DNA of 64,000 nucleotides from Actinocatenispora rupis. GTDB lineage: Bacteria; Actinomycetota; Actinomycetes; Mycobacteriales; Micromonosporaceae. The stretch spans positions 21,066-85,065 of the forward strand of contig NZ_BOMB01000048.1 in NCBI RefSeq assembly GCF_016861975.1, read 5' to 3'. The position numbers were made by a program, and so were the translations under genes. The notes beneath the pieces are model-generated. The model had not been told where the DNA came from and made no database searches. It saw nothing but the letters and a program-made list of their open reading frames with translations. Of this stretch, positions 1 through 9,327 are shown one piece after another (the stretch's first letter is position 1; every line of letters begins with the position of its first letter).

Positions 1-3000
1 CCCAGGTACGGCTGCGCTTCCCGGACGGAGCGACGACCGCGCACGTGACGATCAGCTGCGCGGACGGGTCGCAGACGAAGAAGGACCTGACCAGCCCGCC
101 CGCGACCGTGGAACTGAACCGCCCGGACGACTTCACGTGCCCGGCCGGCGGCCCGGACGACGCGCGGATGAAGGTCACCGGCATCGAGGTCGTGTACGCC
201 AGCCCGGCCGGTACGGCGGCGATCGACCCGAACGCGACCGCCGGCCTGGACTTCCACGGCACGCTCGACAACAACGCCGTACCGGCGGACTCGCCGTACA
301 CGAACTGCGCCGACGCGAACGCCGTCAACACCGGGAACGGCTCGACCTCCGCCACCGCGACCGCCTGCGGCAACCTGACCGTCACCGCCGGCCACGGTCC
401 GTCCGGCCCGGGTACCAAGACGGTCAGCCAGACGGAACTGCCCGAGGACACGCCGCTGGACTACACCCTGTCGTTCCACAACGACGGCGGCGACCTCAAC
501 GACTTCGTGCTCGCCGACCCGCCGGCGGACAACCTGACGGCGGACACCCAACCCTTCGCGACGGTACGGATCGTGTCGATCGACGCGACGTGCCCCGGCA
601 GCCCGGCCGACGTCGTACTCCTGATCCCGGACCCGCCGAACGCGCCGCAGCAGGTGCCGTACGCGTCGGCGACGGCGAGCCAGCTGGACGCGGCCCGCGG
701 GTTCCTCGTCAAGGCCGACCCGATGCCGGCCGGCGGCGACTGCACCGTGCATCTCGAAGTGGAACGCCGCGAGGGCATCCCGGACGGGGTGCACATCGAC
801 AACTGCTACATCGTGCTGTCCGGCGGCGGTCCGGCCGTGAACGGCGATCCCGACGCGTCGACGAGCTGCGCGCCGACGGTCGTGACCACGCCGCCGCACA
901 GCGCGGCCAGCCTGCAGAAGTTCATCGAACCGGGTGAGGTGGCGCGCCCGACGGCCGGGCTGGATCCGCAGATCGCCACGGTCAAGCTGCGCATCGCCAA
1001 CACCGGCAACACGCACCTGAAGTCGTTGACGGTCACCGACTCCGACGCCGACGGGCAGGGTTCGGACTTCTTCCGCTCGTTCGACTTCGTTGCCATGCAA
1101 GGCGTCTCGTACCCGCCGGGCGCGGACCGGGCCCAACTCGACGTCTGTACGACGGGCTGCGCCAGCGGTACGTGGATCACCGGTACGCCCACGGCCGCCA
1201 ACCCGCCACCGCTGCCCGCCGGCGTGTCGGCCGGTGACGTACGCGGGGTGCGGGTGACGTTCACGTCGTCGGATCCCGCGCACGGCGGCTACAACCTGAC
1301 GCCGGGCACGAACTTCCCGGAGAGCGGCCCCTGCCAGCAGGCGTCGGTGTGCTTCTCGGTGACGCCGCGGGCCACCGACCGGGAGACCGGCGACCCGGTA
1401 CTCGGCACGTACACGGACACGGCGGGTGGGCACGGCGAGGCGCAGTTCTCGCACGGCGGCGGGTTCGACATCCCGGACGTCACCGCGGACCTGACCGTCA
1501 CGAAGGGCCGGCCGGCGATCGACGTCGACAAGGCGGTGGTCGGGTCGGCGAGCCTGGCACCCGGCCAGACCGGCTACCTCGACCTGACCGTACGCAACAC
1601 GGGAACGGCCGCGCTGCCCGATCTCCAGGTGTCCGACCCGATCCCCGCGACGCTGGAGTTCGACGAGACGGGCGTCAACGGCAAGCCGTACGAGATCCAG
1701 CGGTTCGACGTCCCGTCCGGTACGACGGCGCCCGGCCCGGCGGAGTTCACCGCGGAACGGGACGGCAGCGGCCGGGTCACCCGGCTCGTGTGGCACTTCC
1801 CGGGCAACTTCCAGCCCAGCAGCGTGCTCGTCATCCGCATCGGCGTACGGATGGCCGCCGGTACCAGCGCGGGTGTCACCGCCACGAACGTGATGGGCGC
1901 CGGATCGGCGAGTACGCAGGACTTCGACTGCAGCGACAGCCCGCCGGACGGCGAGACCACCGGCGACCCGTTCCTGGCCGGGAAGAACTGCACGTCGTCG
2001 GCGAGCCTGACCACCACGCCGGGCGCGGCGTTCCAGGCGGGCAAGTGGGTCGCCGGCAACCCCGACCTCGGCCTGTACGACACGGCGACCAAGAAGTACA
2101 CGTCGCTGGACGACCCGGCCTGCCCGCGGCTGACCCGCGACGGCGTCGCGTACACGCGGTACCCGTGCGTGGCGCTGGTGTACCCGGGGCAGAACTTCAC
2201 GTTCCTGGCGCGGATGACGAACAACGGCACGTACCCGGCGCTCGACTCGCGGCTCGTCGACGTACTGCCGGCGCCCGGTGACACCGGCGTCGTCGACCCG
2301 GCCGACCGCGGCACCATGTGGAACGTCCGGCCGACGCTCGTGTCCGCGCCCACGGTCGCGCCGGTCGGCTCCGGCGGCGCGGTCAACGCCGACCTGACGT
2401 ACACCACCGACGATCCGGCCTGTACCAAGGATCTGTACCCGCCGGACAGCTGCCCGGCCGGTGCGTGGCGGTCCGGGTTCGATCCGGCGGCGACCGGGTT
2501 CGAGGTGCACGCCACGTTCGACGATCCGGGCCTGGCGCCGGGGTCCTCGTTCGACGTGGTCTGGCAGATGACCTCGCCGGCCGATCTGGACAAGCCGGCG
2601 GACCCGTCCATCGCGTGGAACTCCTTCGGCCACACCGAACTCATCGACACGCCCGGCCAGGCCACGCAGCTCGGCGCGGTCGAACCGCAGAAGGCCGGCA
2701 TCGGCCTGGTGTTCGGCGACGTCAAGGTCAGCAAGAAGACCGTCGCGCCGCCCGGTGCGTCCGCGTCCGACGGGCCGTTCCCGCTGGCGTACCGGTGCGT
2801 GGTCACGCCCGACACCGGCAAGCCCGTCACCGTACGGGAGGGGACGGGTGAGTTCTCGCCCGGCCACCCCTGGACGCTCACCGGCGTCCCCGCGCACGCC
2901 ACCTGCACCGTGTACGAGACGGACAGCCTCGGCGCCGACAGCGACCACGACAAGAGCGACCCGCTGAGCATCCTCGTACCGTGGAACGCCACGGGCGAGC

Positions 3001-3236
3001 CCGCCACCGCGCAGATCACCAACACGTTCGGGCCGCCGACCACGCCCACGACACCGCCCACCACGGCACCGCCGACGGCACACCCGACCTCGCCGAACGG
3101 CCCGAACGGGCACGCGTCCGGGTCCGGCGGACTCCCGCAGACCGGCGGCCGGCTCGCGCTCGTCACCGCCCTCGGCCTCCTCGCCGTACTCCTCGGCCTC
3201 GCAGTCCGGGTCGTCGCCCGCCGCCGGGCCCGCTGA
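1..3236 (+). CDS. LPXTG-anchored surface protein with DUF11-like and DUF5979-like domains, 5' truncated by window edge
   Basis: The frame is open from base 3 with no start codon that must be used, so the gene begins before the window; at least 1077 residues are present. Several immunoglobulin-like repeats of DUF11 type are visible (for example around LAPGQTGYLDLTVRNTG), followed by a DUF5979-like domain (GDVKVSKKTV to ITNTF). A Pro/Thr linker leads to LPQTGG, a hydrophobic helix and an Arg-rich tail, the classic sortase sorting signal. The protein should be covalently attached to peptidoglycan after export. No sortase gene lies in the window. Its ligand or role, perhaps adhesion or aerial-surface structure, cannot be told from sequence. 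A strong hairpin follows the stop. Confidence 0.85.
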   Translation, partial: QVRLRFPDGATTAHVTISCADGSQTKKDLTSPPATVELNRPDDFTCPAGGPDDARMKVTGIEVVYASPAGTAAIDPNATAGLDFHGTLDNNAVPADSPYTNCADANAVNTGNGSTSATATACGNLTVTAGHGPSGPGTKTVSQTELPEDTPLDYTLSFHNDGGDLNDFVLADPPADNLTADTQPFATVRIVSIDATCPGSPADVVLLIPDPPNAPQQVPYASATASQLDAARGFLVKADPMPAGGDCTVHLEVERREGIPDGVHIDNCYIVLSGGGPAVNGDPDASTSCAPTVVTTPPHSAASLQKFIEPGEVARPTAGLDPQIATVKLRIANTGNTHLKSLTVTDSDADGQGSDFFRSFDFVAMQGVSYPPGADRAQLDVCTTGCASGTWITGTPTAANPPPLPAGVSAGDVRGVRVTFTSSDPAHGGYNLTPGTNFPESGPCQQASVCFSVTPRATDRETGDPVLGTYTDTAGGHGEAQFSHGGGFDIPDVTADLTVTKGRPAIDVDKAVVGSASLAPGQTGYLDLTVRNTGTAALPDLQVSDPIPATLEFDETGVNGKPYEIQRFDVPSGTTAPGPAEFTAERDGSGRVTRLVWHFPGNFQPSSVLVIRIGVRMAAGTSAGVTATNVMGAGSASTQDFDCSDSPPDGETTGDPFLAGKNCTSSASLTTTPGAAFQAGKWVAGNPDLGLYDTATKKYTSLDDPACPRLTRDGVAYTRYPCVALVYPGQNFTFLARMTNNGTYPALDSRLVDVLPAPGDTGVVDPADRGTMWNVRPTLVSAPTVAPVGSGGAVNADLTYTTDDPACTKDLYPPDSCPAGAWRSGFDPAATGFEVHATFDDPGLAPGSSFDVVWQMTSPADLDKPADPSIAWNSFGHTELIDTPGQATQLGAVEPQKAGIGLVFGDVKVSKKTVAPPGASASDGPFPLAYRCVVTPDTGKPVTVREGTGEFSPGHPWTLTGVPAHATCTVYETDSLGADSDHDKSDPLSILVPWNATGEPATAQITNTFGPPTTPTTPPTTAPPTAHPTSPNGPNGHASGSGGLPQTGGRLALVTALGLLAVLLGLAVRVVARRRAR

Positions 3237-3241
3237 CCCAC

Positions 3242-3279
3242 CGCACCGCCGGGACGTCGTCGTACGCCCCGGCGGTGCG
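3242..3279 (+). terminator. GC-rich hairpin terminator after the surface protein gene
   Basis: A perfect 12-bp stem (CGCACCGCCGGG, 3242-3253, with its complement at 3268-3279) and a 14-nt loop begin 5 bases after the stop codon. There is no T run, which is usual in actinobacteria. Confidence 0.7.
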
Positions 3280-3570
3280 CGGCCCGTACGGCGGTGACCC
3301 CGCGGCGTCGCCCCGCGTACTGCCGGCTGACGCGCGAAGCGTTGGCCAGAGCCGAATCCGGTGCCCCGGCCGATTGCGGCTCCGGGCGGCTTCACCGCGT
3401 CCGGTGGGTGCGCACCTCCGTCGTACCGAGCGCAACTCCCCCGGCGCAGCCAGCGACCCGGGCGGACAGCCGCGACCGGCGCCCGGCGGCCCGACCCTCG
3501 GGCCACGCTGAGCCGAGCCCGCCGGGGAGCCTCGCGCCGTCGTACGACGGAATGTTCGTCGAGACCAATG
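3280..3570. other. Intergenic stretch between convergent genes, no gene seen
   Basis: This is the gap between the surface protein terminator and the 3' side of the LacI gene. Open frames here have no plausible ribosome site or recognisable protein. From about 3550 to 3635 the DNA is markedly AT-richer than its surroundings and contains the LacI-like palindrome listed separately. Confidence 0.5.
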
Positions 3571-3588
3571 TGCGAAACTGTTTTCGCA
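3571..3588. promoter_or_regulatory. LacI-type operator-like palindrome downstream of lacI
   Basis: TGCGAAA-CTGT-TTTCGCA is a perfect 7-bp inverted repeat in an AT-rich patch. It matches the operator in the lacI/glycosidase divergent promoter (4736-4753) at 15 of 18 positions. It lies beyond the 3' end of lacI, where no start codon follows on either strand, so it may be an auxiliary operator for looping or the remnant of a lost promoter. Confidence 0.5.
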
Positions 3589-3660
3589 AGCAATTTTCGA
3601 CATTCTTTCGACGCATGGAGAATCGCTTTCACGATCCGTGCGGGCGACTCGCGGCGGTGG

Positions 3661-4668
3661 TCAGCGCCGGCTCGACGGGCCGACGACGAGCGTCGGTGTC
3701 ACGTAGTGCTCGCCCGGCGCGTGCTCCGGGCTCAGCAGGCTGGCCGCGCCGCGCCGCCCGAGCTCCATGAGTTCGAGGTCGACGGAGGTCAGCTGGTCGG
3801 CGCCCCGCTGGTCGACGACGATGCCCTCCCAGTTGTCGACGCCGACCAGCGCCACGTCCTCGGGGACGCGCACGCCGGCCGCCGCGCACGTCTCGATCGC
3901 GCCGAGGGCGATGTGGTCGTTCCCGCAGAACACCGCGTCGAACTCGGCGCCCGACGCGAGCAGCTCGGCCATCAGCCGGGCGCCGCGCACCCGCGTCCAG
4001 TCGCCGTGCCGGACCCGGCCCACCAGGTCGAGGCCGGCGGCCTCCAGCGCCTCCCGCATGCCGGCCTTCCGCCGCTGCGCCGCGATGCTCGTACGCGGCC
4101 CCGTCAGGTGCGCGATCCGGGTGTGGCCCGTGTCGATCAGGTGCTGGGTCGCCATCCGCCCGGCGCGCTGGTTGTCCGGCAGGTACATCACGTCGGTGGG
4201 GTCGCTGGACGCGGTGAACACGTACGTCACCGGGACGTCGAAGTGGTGGGTCAGCGACGGGGACGCGTGCTCGTGGCCGTCGCCGATCACGAGCAGCCCG
4301 TCGATCCGCCGGGCCTGCAGCTCGCGCACGCTGGTCGCCATCGCCCGGCTCTCCGTGACGTCCCCGTCGTACACGAGGGCGGCCTGGTTCTGCTCGCCGA
4401 GCTGGAGGACGGCGCCGATGGTGACGGACCGGGCGAACGTGTTCTTCGCGCGGTGGGTGAGCACGCCGATCGTGCCGCTCTGCCCCGACGCGAACGACCG
4501 GGCCAGCGCGTCGGGCCGGAAGTCGAGCCGCTGCGCCGCCTCGTGCACCCGGTCCCTCGTCGCCCTGGAGATGCGGGTGCTGCCGTTGAGGGCCTTGGAC
4601 GCCGTGGCGATCGAAACGCCCGCGACGGCGGCGACATCGCTGAGGCGCACTTTTCTCACGCTGCGCAC
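3661..4668 (-). CDS. LacI-family transcriptional repressor
   Basis: 335 residues from the GTG at 4668; in-frame TTG 4674, GTG 4659 and GTG 4650 are alternatives and no strong ribosome site decides. The N-terminus has the LacI helix-turn-helix and hinge (LSDVAAVAGVSIATASKALN). The rest is a periplasmic-binding-protein-like effector domain with the usual closing motifs (FCGNDHIALGAIE, VALVGVDNWEG). It is divergent from a secreted glycosidase, with a perfect 12-bp palindrome GAAACCGGTTTC between them, so it very probably represses that gene and itself and is released by a sugar. Which sugar cannot be read from the sequence. Confidence 0.92.
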   Translation of the reverse strand: MRSVRKVRLSDVAAVAGVSIATASKALNGSTRISRATRDRVHEAAQRLDFRPDALARSFASGQSGTIGVLTHRAKNTFARSVTIGAVLQLGEQNQAALVYDGDVTESRAMATSVRELQARRIDGLLVIGDGHEHASPSLTHHFDVPVTYVFTASSDPTDVMYLPDNQRAGRMATQHLIDTGHTRIAHLTGPRTSIAAQRRKAGMREALEAAGLDLVGRVRHGDWTRVRGARLMAELLASGAEFDAVFCGNDHIALGAIETCAAAGVRVPEDVALVGVDNWEGIVVDQRGADQLTSVDLELMELGRRGAASLLSPEHAPGEHYVTPTLVVGPSSRR

Positions 4669-4735
4669 ACGCAAAGTGTATCGCCCGCAGGAAAGGGTTG
4701 ACGCGACCCTCGTGTGCGGTCCACCATCGACGCGA

Positions 4736-4753
4736 TGCGAAACCGGTTTCCCA
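4736..4753. promoter_or_regulatory. LacI-family operator in divergent promoter
   Basis: The 18 bases TGCGAAACCGGTTTCCCA centre on a perfect palindrome GAAACCGGTTTC (4739-4750), the typical size and CG-centred form of LacI-family sites. It sits 68 bases before lacI and 109 before the glycosidase start, so one bound repressor could cover both promoters. Confidence 0.7.
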
Positions 4754-4861
4754 TATCCGCATCGTTGAGCGTCCGCGGGTTCTGTGGTCCGTGCGCGGCC
4801 GTGCGCCGGCGTCCCCCGGATGCGTCCGGAGTGGGTTGACGCCCGAAAGGGGATCCACATC

Positions 4862-5860
4862 ATGGTCCAGCGTCGTACGGTTCTGAAGACCGTGGCGGGC
4901 GCCGCCGTCGCCTCCGCGGTGTCCCTCGCCGCGTTCACGCCGCAACGCGCCGCCGCGTCCACCACCCTCACCGCGTGGGGCGTCTGCGGGCACCCGCCGA
5001 TGATCGACGACACGTCGTACCCGGCGCACGGTGCGCCGGACGACATCGCGCTCGCCGCCGAGCTCGGCGCCGGCTACTACCGGGTCGACTTCCTGCTGCC
5101 CACCGGCGACTCCGGGTCCACCGACTGGAGCTGGTACGACGCGATCGTGGCGGCGTCGCACGACCACGGCATCGGACTGATGGCCATCCTGACCGTGCCC
5201 GACGCGATCGCCGACCGCGACGACGGGTTCATCCAGGGCCAGGTGTCGATGCTGGTCTCCCGGTACGCCGGGCAGATCCCGCTCTACCAGATCCAGAACG
5301 AGATGGACGGCGTCTGCATCAACGGTCCCGGCGTCGACGGCTCGTCCGTCAACGACTACAACCCCGACGTGTACGGCCCGGTCCGCGACCGGATGGCCGC
5401 CATCTGCGCGGGCGTACGCGCGTCGGACTCGCAGGCCGGTCGGGTCGTCAACATGACCTGGAAGCACACCGGGTTCCTCCAGCTGCTCAACAACGACGGG
5501 CTGGAGTACGAGGTGAACGGCCTCGACTGGTACTGGGGGACGGACGACATGCTCGCCACCCTGGAGGTCATCAACCGCTTCCCGCAGAGCGAGATCCTGC
5601 TGACCGAGCTGGACATCGCCGACGGTACGCGGTCGGCGTCCGAGGCCGACCAGGCGAACTACCTCGCCACCGCCATCGACACGCTGCGCGCCTCGGCGCC
5701 CGACAAGGTGCACGGCGTCTACGTGTACGAGCTGCTGGACCAGCCGGCGTGGGACGACTCGCAGGCGCACTACGGCCTGGTCCAGGTGTACTCCGACGGC
5801 AACTGGGGCCCGCACAAGCAGGCGTTCGACACCTTCCACCGGTACGCCACGGGCGGCTGA
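4862..5860 (+). CDS. Tat-exported glycoside hydrolase, (beta/alpha)8-barrel of clan GH-A type
   Basis: 332 residues from the ATG at 4862, preceded by AAAGGGGA; a longer frame upstream is not needed. The N-terminus is a twin-arginine signal (RRTVLK, hydrophobic segment, cleavage near AAAS about residue 33). The body resembles clan A retaining glycosidases: Glu147 in QIQNEMD fits the acid/base and Glu249 in LLTELD fits the nucleophile. It is short, with little beyond the barrel. It should act outside the cell on a polysaccharide or glycoside; specificity (mannanase, galactanase, arabinofuranosidase-like) is not clear. Control by the adjacent LacI protein is likely. Stop is 99 bases before the next Tat-exported glycosidase. 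Confidence 0.82.
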   Translation: MVQRRTVLKTVAGAAVASAVSLAAFTPQRAAASTTLTAWGVCGHPPMIDDTSYPAHGAPDDIALAAELGAGYYRVDFLLPTGDSGSTDWSWYDAIVAASHDHGIGLMAILTVPDAIADRDDGFIQGQVSMLVSRYAGQIPLYQIQNEMDGVCINGPGVDGSSVNDYNPDVYGPVRDRMAAICAGVRASDSQAGRVVNMTWKHTGFLQLLNNDGLEYEVNGLDWYWGTDDMLATLEVINRFPQSEILLTELDIADGTRSASEADQANYLATAIDTLRASAPDKVHGVYVYELLDQPAWDDSQAHYGLVQVYSDGNWGPHKQAFDTFHRYATGG

Positions 5861-5959
5861 CGGCGCGCCGTTCCCCGTACCCCGGCGGCCGCTGCGCGGC
5901 GGCCGCGTCACCGCCACATCGGTTGCACCACAGGCGATTCCACAGATTCGGAGTACACG

Positions 5960-8689
5960 ATGAAGCGCAGAACCTTCCTCGCCGCGTCGGCGGCGACGGC
6001 GGGCGCCGCCCTCGCACCGGCCGTCGGCCTCGACGCGGGGCCGGCCGCGGCGCAGGGTACGGGCGCCGGACCGTTGGCCGCGTCGAACGTCTTCGTCGAG
6101 CCGGCGGTACCGCGGCTGACGGTGCCGAAGGCGCAGGCCGGCGACCGGATCGCGGTGACGGTGTCGGCGCCGGGCGGTGACCGCGTCTGGTCGGGCTCGC
6201 TGACGGCCGGGTCCGGCGACACGGCGGTCACCGTACCGGTGGGGCGCGGTTTCTACGGCGTCACGTACACGATCGGTCGGGCGTCGGGGACGGTCACCGC
6301 GACCGACTCGTTCTGCGTACTCGGCAAGATCGGTGGGGTGCTGCCGGGCCTGGGGGTGAACACGCACTTCGGGTTCGGCCCCGACCCCTGGGATCCGGCG
6401 GTACTCGTGCCGTTGGTGGCCGCGGCGGGCATCGCCACCGTGCGCGACACCGAGGAGTGGTGGGGCGCCGAGCCGACGAAGGGCACGTACGACTTCTCGC
6501 TGTACCGGCAGTACCGCGGGGTGCTCGGCGCGCACGGCGTGACCGACATGCCGGTACTCAGCTTCAACAACGCGCACTACGACGGCGGCGCGACGCCGTA
6601 CACGGACGAGGGGCGCGCCGGGTTCGCGCGGTACTCGGTGGAACTGGTGCGGCAGAACCCGACGGTGGCCGCGGTCGAGGTGTTCAACGAGTTCAACATC
6701 CCGACGTTCGGCGCGCGCGGCGACAGCCCGGCGAACTGCCAGCCCGACTACTACTACGAGCTGCTCAAGGCGACCGTCACCGAGCTGCGCACGCACTTCC
6801 CGCACCTGCGGTACGTCGCGCCGGCCACGTCCGGGGTGCCGATCGACTGGCTGAAGGCGGTCTTCGACCGCGGCGGGCTCGACTACGTCGACGCCGTGTC
6901 CGTGCACCCGTACTGCTACCCGGCGGCGCCGGACCAGCTGGTACAGCAGGTCGAGGCGGTGCGCACGCTGATCCGGTCGTACGGCGTGGAACGCGAGATC
7001 TGGATCAGCGAGCTGGGTTGGACGAGCGCGACGACCCAGCTGTCCGTCGACGCCCGCACCCAGGCGTCGTACGCGGTGCAGGGCGCCGCGACCGCTTACG
7101 CCGCAGGCGTTCGCGACTTCTTCTGGTACGACTTCATGAACGACGGTACGGACGCCGGCGAGCAGGAACAGAACTTCGGCATGGTGCACATGGTGGCCGA
7201 CGGCGCGACCCGCCCGAAGCCGTCGTACGTGGCGTACGCGAACCTGGCGCGGCAGCTGGGGACCGCGTCGACGCCGGCCGGCCCGTCCGGGCTGAAGCAC
7301 GACACCCCGGCGGACGGCGTGTCCCGCGTGGCGATCCCCGGCGGGTCCACCGTGAACTGGATGCTCTGGGCCGCCACCCCCACCCCCTTCGCGGTACGCA
7401 CGGCGCGCTCGGCGACGTTCACCGACACGTACGGCGGGGTGACGCAGGTGGACGGGGCGGCCGGCACCGGCGCGTTCTCCCTGACCCTCGGCCCGGAGCC
7501 GGTGTACCTGTCGTCGAGGGGCGCCCTCGCCATCGCCGATTCCGTACGCCACCGGCTGACCGCGCACGACGCGAAGCGGGGCGACGACCTCACCGCGACG
7601 TGGCTGGTCGACAACGCCGACGGCACACGCCCGGCGGTCGCGAAGCTGCGTACCGGGGACCGGGTCGTCGCCCAGGTCACCGTCGCGGCCGGCGCGAAGA
7701 AGAGCACCGACGTGTCGTTCGGTACCGCCACCGCGGTGGGCCGGCGCACCGTGCACGCCGCCGTCACCGAGGCGGACGCGGTCGTGGCGAAGCTGTCCGC
7801 GGAGTACCACGTGGCGGAGCCGCTGGCGCTGTCGGTGCGGCATGTACGCAAGGACGGCACGGACCAGCTCCGCATCCGGGTCGCCAACACGAGCGGTACC
7901 GCGCAGACGCTGACGTCGCTGGTGTGGACCGTCGGCTCGGTGCGCGGCTCGGTGTCCAATGTGGACATTGCCGCGGGCGGGGTCGACGAGCGCTTCGTGT
8001 CGCTGGCCGGCCTCACCGACAAGACGCCGTACGACGTGACCGCGACGATGGGCGACGGGACGACGCTGCCGGCCACCGGCGACGTCGTCGTGGTCGCCGA
8101 CTACCTCCACGTACCGCGGCGGACCGTCACCATCGACGGCGTCAACGAACTCGCCGGTACCGCGAAGACCGGCGATTCGAGCGCGGGCACCGTCGTGATG
8201 ACCGGGTACGCCGGGGCGCAGGACCTGTCGTTCGACTTCTGGCTCAGCCACGACGACGACCGGCTGTACCTGACGGTCGCGGTCACCGACGACGTCCAGT
8301 ACGGGCAGGCGATCGGCGACCAGATCTGGCAGGACGACGGCGTGCAGTTCGCGGTGAGTTCGGGCACCCCGGGCGAGGCGCAGACCTGGAACGAGATCGG
8401 CGCGGCGCTCGTCGGCGGCACCGTGTCCACCTGGCGCTGGTCCGGCCCCGCGACCGGACCGCTGCCGGCGGGTGCGGCCGCCGCCGTACGCAGCGGCACG
8501 ACCACCACGTACGAGATCGGGGTGGCCTGGACGGATCTGGGCATCGACCCGGCGGACGGCCTGGTCAGCTTCTCGATGCTGGTGAACGACAACGACGGGC
8601 AGGGCCGCAAGGGCTACGTCGAGTGGGGTTCCGGCATCGGCAACGGCAAGGACTCCGCCCTCTTCAAGCCCTTCGTACTCGACGCCTGA
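5960..8689 (+). CDS. Tat-exported GH39-like glycosidase with C-terminal CBM9-like domain
   Basis: 909 residues. It begins with a twin-arginine signal (KRRTFLAAS) and an Ala-rich cleavage site near residue 31. The catalytic barrel spans roughly residues 125-450: Glu244 in EVFNEFN fits the acid/base and Glu351 in ISELGW the nucleophile, in the pattern of GH39 and related clan A enzymes. Beta-sandwich linkers follow (about 450-710). The last 190 residues (from TIDGVNELAG) look like a CBM9/DOMON-type sugar-binding module. GGAG at 5951-5954 is a fair ribosome site. It follows the other glycosidase in the same direction and may share its LacI control. A perfect hairpin terminator follows. Confidence 0.82.
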   Translation: MKRRTFLAASAATAGAALAPAVGLDAGPAAAQGTGAGPLAASNVFVEPAVPRLTVPKAQAGDRIAVTVSAPGGDRVWSGSLTAGSGDTAVTVPVGRGFYGVTYTIGRASGTVTATDSFCVLGKIGGVLPGLGVNTHFGFGPDPWDPAVLVPLVAAAGIATVRDTEEWWGAEPTKGTYDFSLYRQYRGVLGAHGVTDMPVLSFNNAHYDGGATPYTDEGRAGFARYSVELVRQNPTVAAVEVFNEFNIPTFGARGDSPANCQPDYYYELLKATVTELRTHFPHLRYVAPATSGVPIDWLKAVFDRGGLDYVDAVSVHPYCYPAAPDQLVQQVEAVRTLIRSYGVEREIWISELGWTSATTQLSVDARTQASYAVQGAATAYAAGVRDFFWYDFMNDGTDAGEQEQNFGMVHMVADGATRPKPSYVAYANLARQLGTASTPAGPSGLKHDTPADGVSRVAIPGGSTVNWMLWAATPTPFAVRTARSATFTDTYGGVTQVDGAAGTGAFSLTLGPEPVYLSSRGALAIADSVRHRLTAHDAKRGDDLTATWLVDNADGTRPAVAKLRTGDRVVAQVTVAAGAKKSTDVSFGTATAVGRRTVHAAVTEADAVVAKLSAEYHVAEPLALSVRHVRKDGTDQLRIRVANTSGTAQTLTSLVWTVGSVRGSVSNVDIAAGGVDERFVSLAGLTDKTPYDVTATMGDGTTLPATGDVVVVADYLHVPRRTVTIDGVNELAGTAKTGDSSAGTVVMTGYAGAQDLSFDFWLSHDDDRLYLTVAVTDDVQYGQAIGDQIWQDDGVQFAVSSGTPGEAQTWNEIGAALVGGTVSTWRWSGPATGPLPAGAAAAVRSGTTTTYEIGVAWTDLGIDPADGLVSFSMLVNDNDGQGRKGYVEWGSGIGNGKDSALFKPFVLDA

Positions 8690-8725
8690 CCCGCCGAACC
8701 CCCGCGGCCGGTACGGTCCCGACGA

Positions 8726-8753
8726 GGCCCCGCAACCGCCCGGTTGCGGGGCC
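8726..8753 (+). terminator. Perfect 12-bp hairpin terminator
   Basis: GGCCCCGCAACC (8726-8737) pairs fully with 8742-8753 around the loop GCCC. It ends the glycosidase transcript and insulates the PadR promoter 20 bases further on. Confidence 0.85.
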
Positions 8754-8769
8754 TTCGCCGTCGCCGCTT

Positions 8770-8789
8770 CTATTCTAGTACTAGAATAG
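8770..8789. promoter_or_regulatory. Perfect 20-bp palindrome, PadR operator overlapping a -10 box
   Basis: CTATTCTAGTACTAGAATAG is self-complementary over all 20 bases and ends 4 bases before the PadR start codon. TAGAAT (8782-8787) inside it resembles a -10 box, placing the transcript start at or next to the ATG, so the mRNA is probably leaderless and the bound repressor would cover the polymerase site. Confidence 0.75.
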
Positions 8790-8793
8790 TGGC

Positions 8794-9327
8794 ATGGACG
8801 GGGAGCTGACGCCGGCCGAGCTGACCGTGCTCGGGCTGCTGGTCGAGAAGCCGAGGCACGGGTACGAGCTGGAGGAGGTCATCGCGACCCGCGGGATGCG
8901 GGAGTGGACCGAGATCGGCTTCAGCTCCATCTACTACCTGCTCGGCAAGCTCCGCGACCGCGGACTGATCGCCGCCGCCGACGCCTCGCGCGCCACCGGC
9001 GGCACGTCCCGCCGGGTGTACGAGGCGACCGCCGCGGGGCGTCGGGCGTGCGCGCGGGCGGCCGAGGCGGCGGTGGCGGAGCTGCGGCCGGTGTACCCGC
9101 CGCTGCTGGTGGGCCTGGCCAACGAGCCGGCCATCCCGCCGGACCGGCTGCGCGACGCGCTCGACCGGCGGGCCGCGGCCCTCGCCGACCGCATCGCCGC
9201 CGTCCGCGCCGCCCGCGCCGCGCAGCCGGACGCGCCGCGCTTCGTCCGCGCCCTCTTCGACCACGCGCTCGGCCAGCTCACCGCGGAACGCCGCTGGCTC
9301 GACGACTACCGGAAAGGTGACCGGTGA
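8794..9327 (+). CDS. PadR-family transcriptional regulator
   Basis: 177 residues. The N-terminal winged helix is typical of PadR (TPAELTVLGLLVEKPRHGYEL, then GFSSIYYLLGKLRDRGLI with the wing RRVYEAT), followed by a helical dimerisation domain of PadR subfamily 2 size. The start ATG lies 4 bases after a perfect palindrome that is probably its own operator. It overlaps the next gene by 4 bases, so the two are co-transcribed and translationally coupled. PadR proteins sense phenolics or drugs; with a GyrI-like partner, a role in responding to a toxic small molecule is likely. Confidence 0.92.
   Translation: MDGELTPAELTVLGLLVEKPRHGYELEEVIATRGMREWTEIGFSSIYYLLGKLRDRGLIAAADASRATGGTSRRVYEATAAGRRACARAAEAAVAELRPVYPPLLVGLANEPAIPPDRLRDALDRRAAALADRIAAVRAARAAQPDAPRFVRALFDHALGQLTAERRWLDDYRKGDR

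Noticed and set aside
3629..8251. Very long minus-strand open frame (about 1540 codons) opposite the glycosidases
   Set aside because: Arg/Pro/His-rich shadow of the plus-strand genes at high GC; no ribosome site or known domain, and the real genes have Tat signals and catalytic residues.
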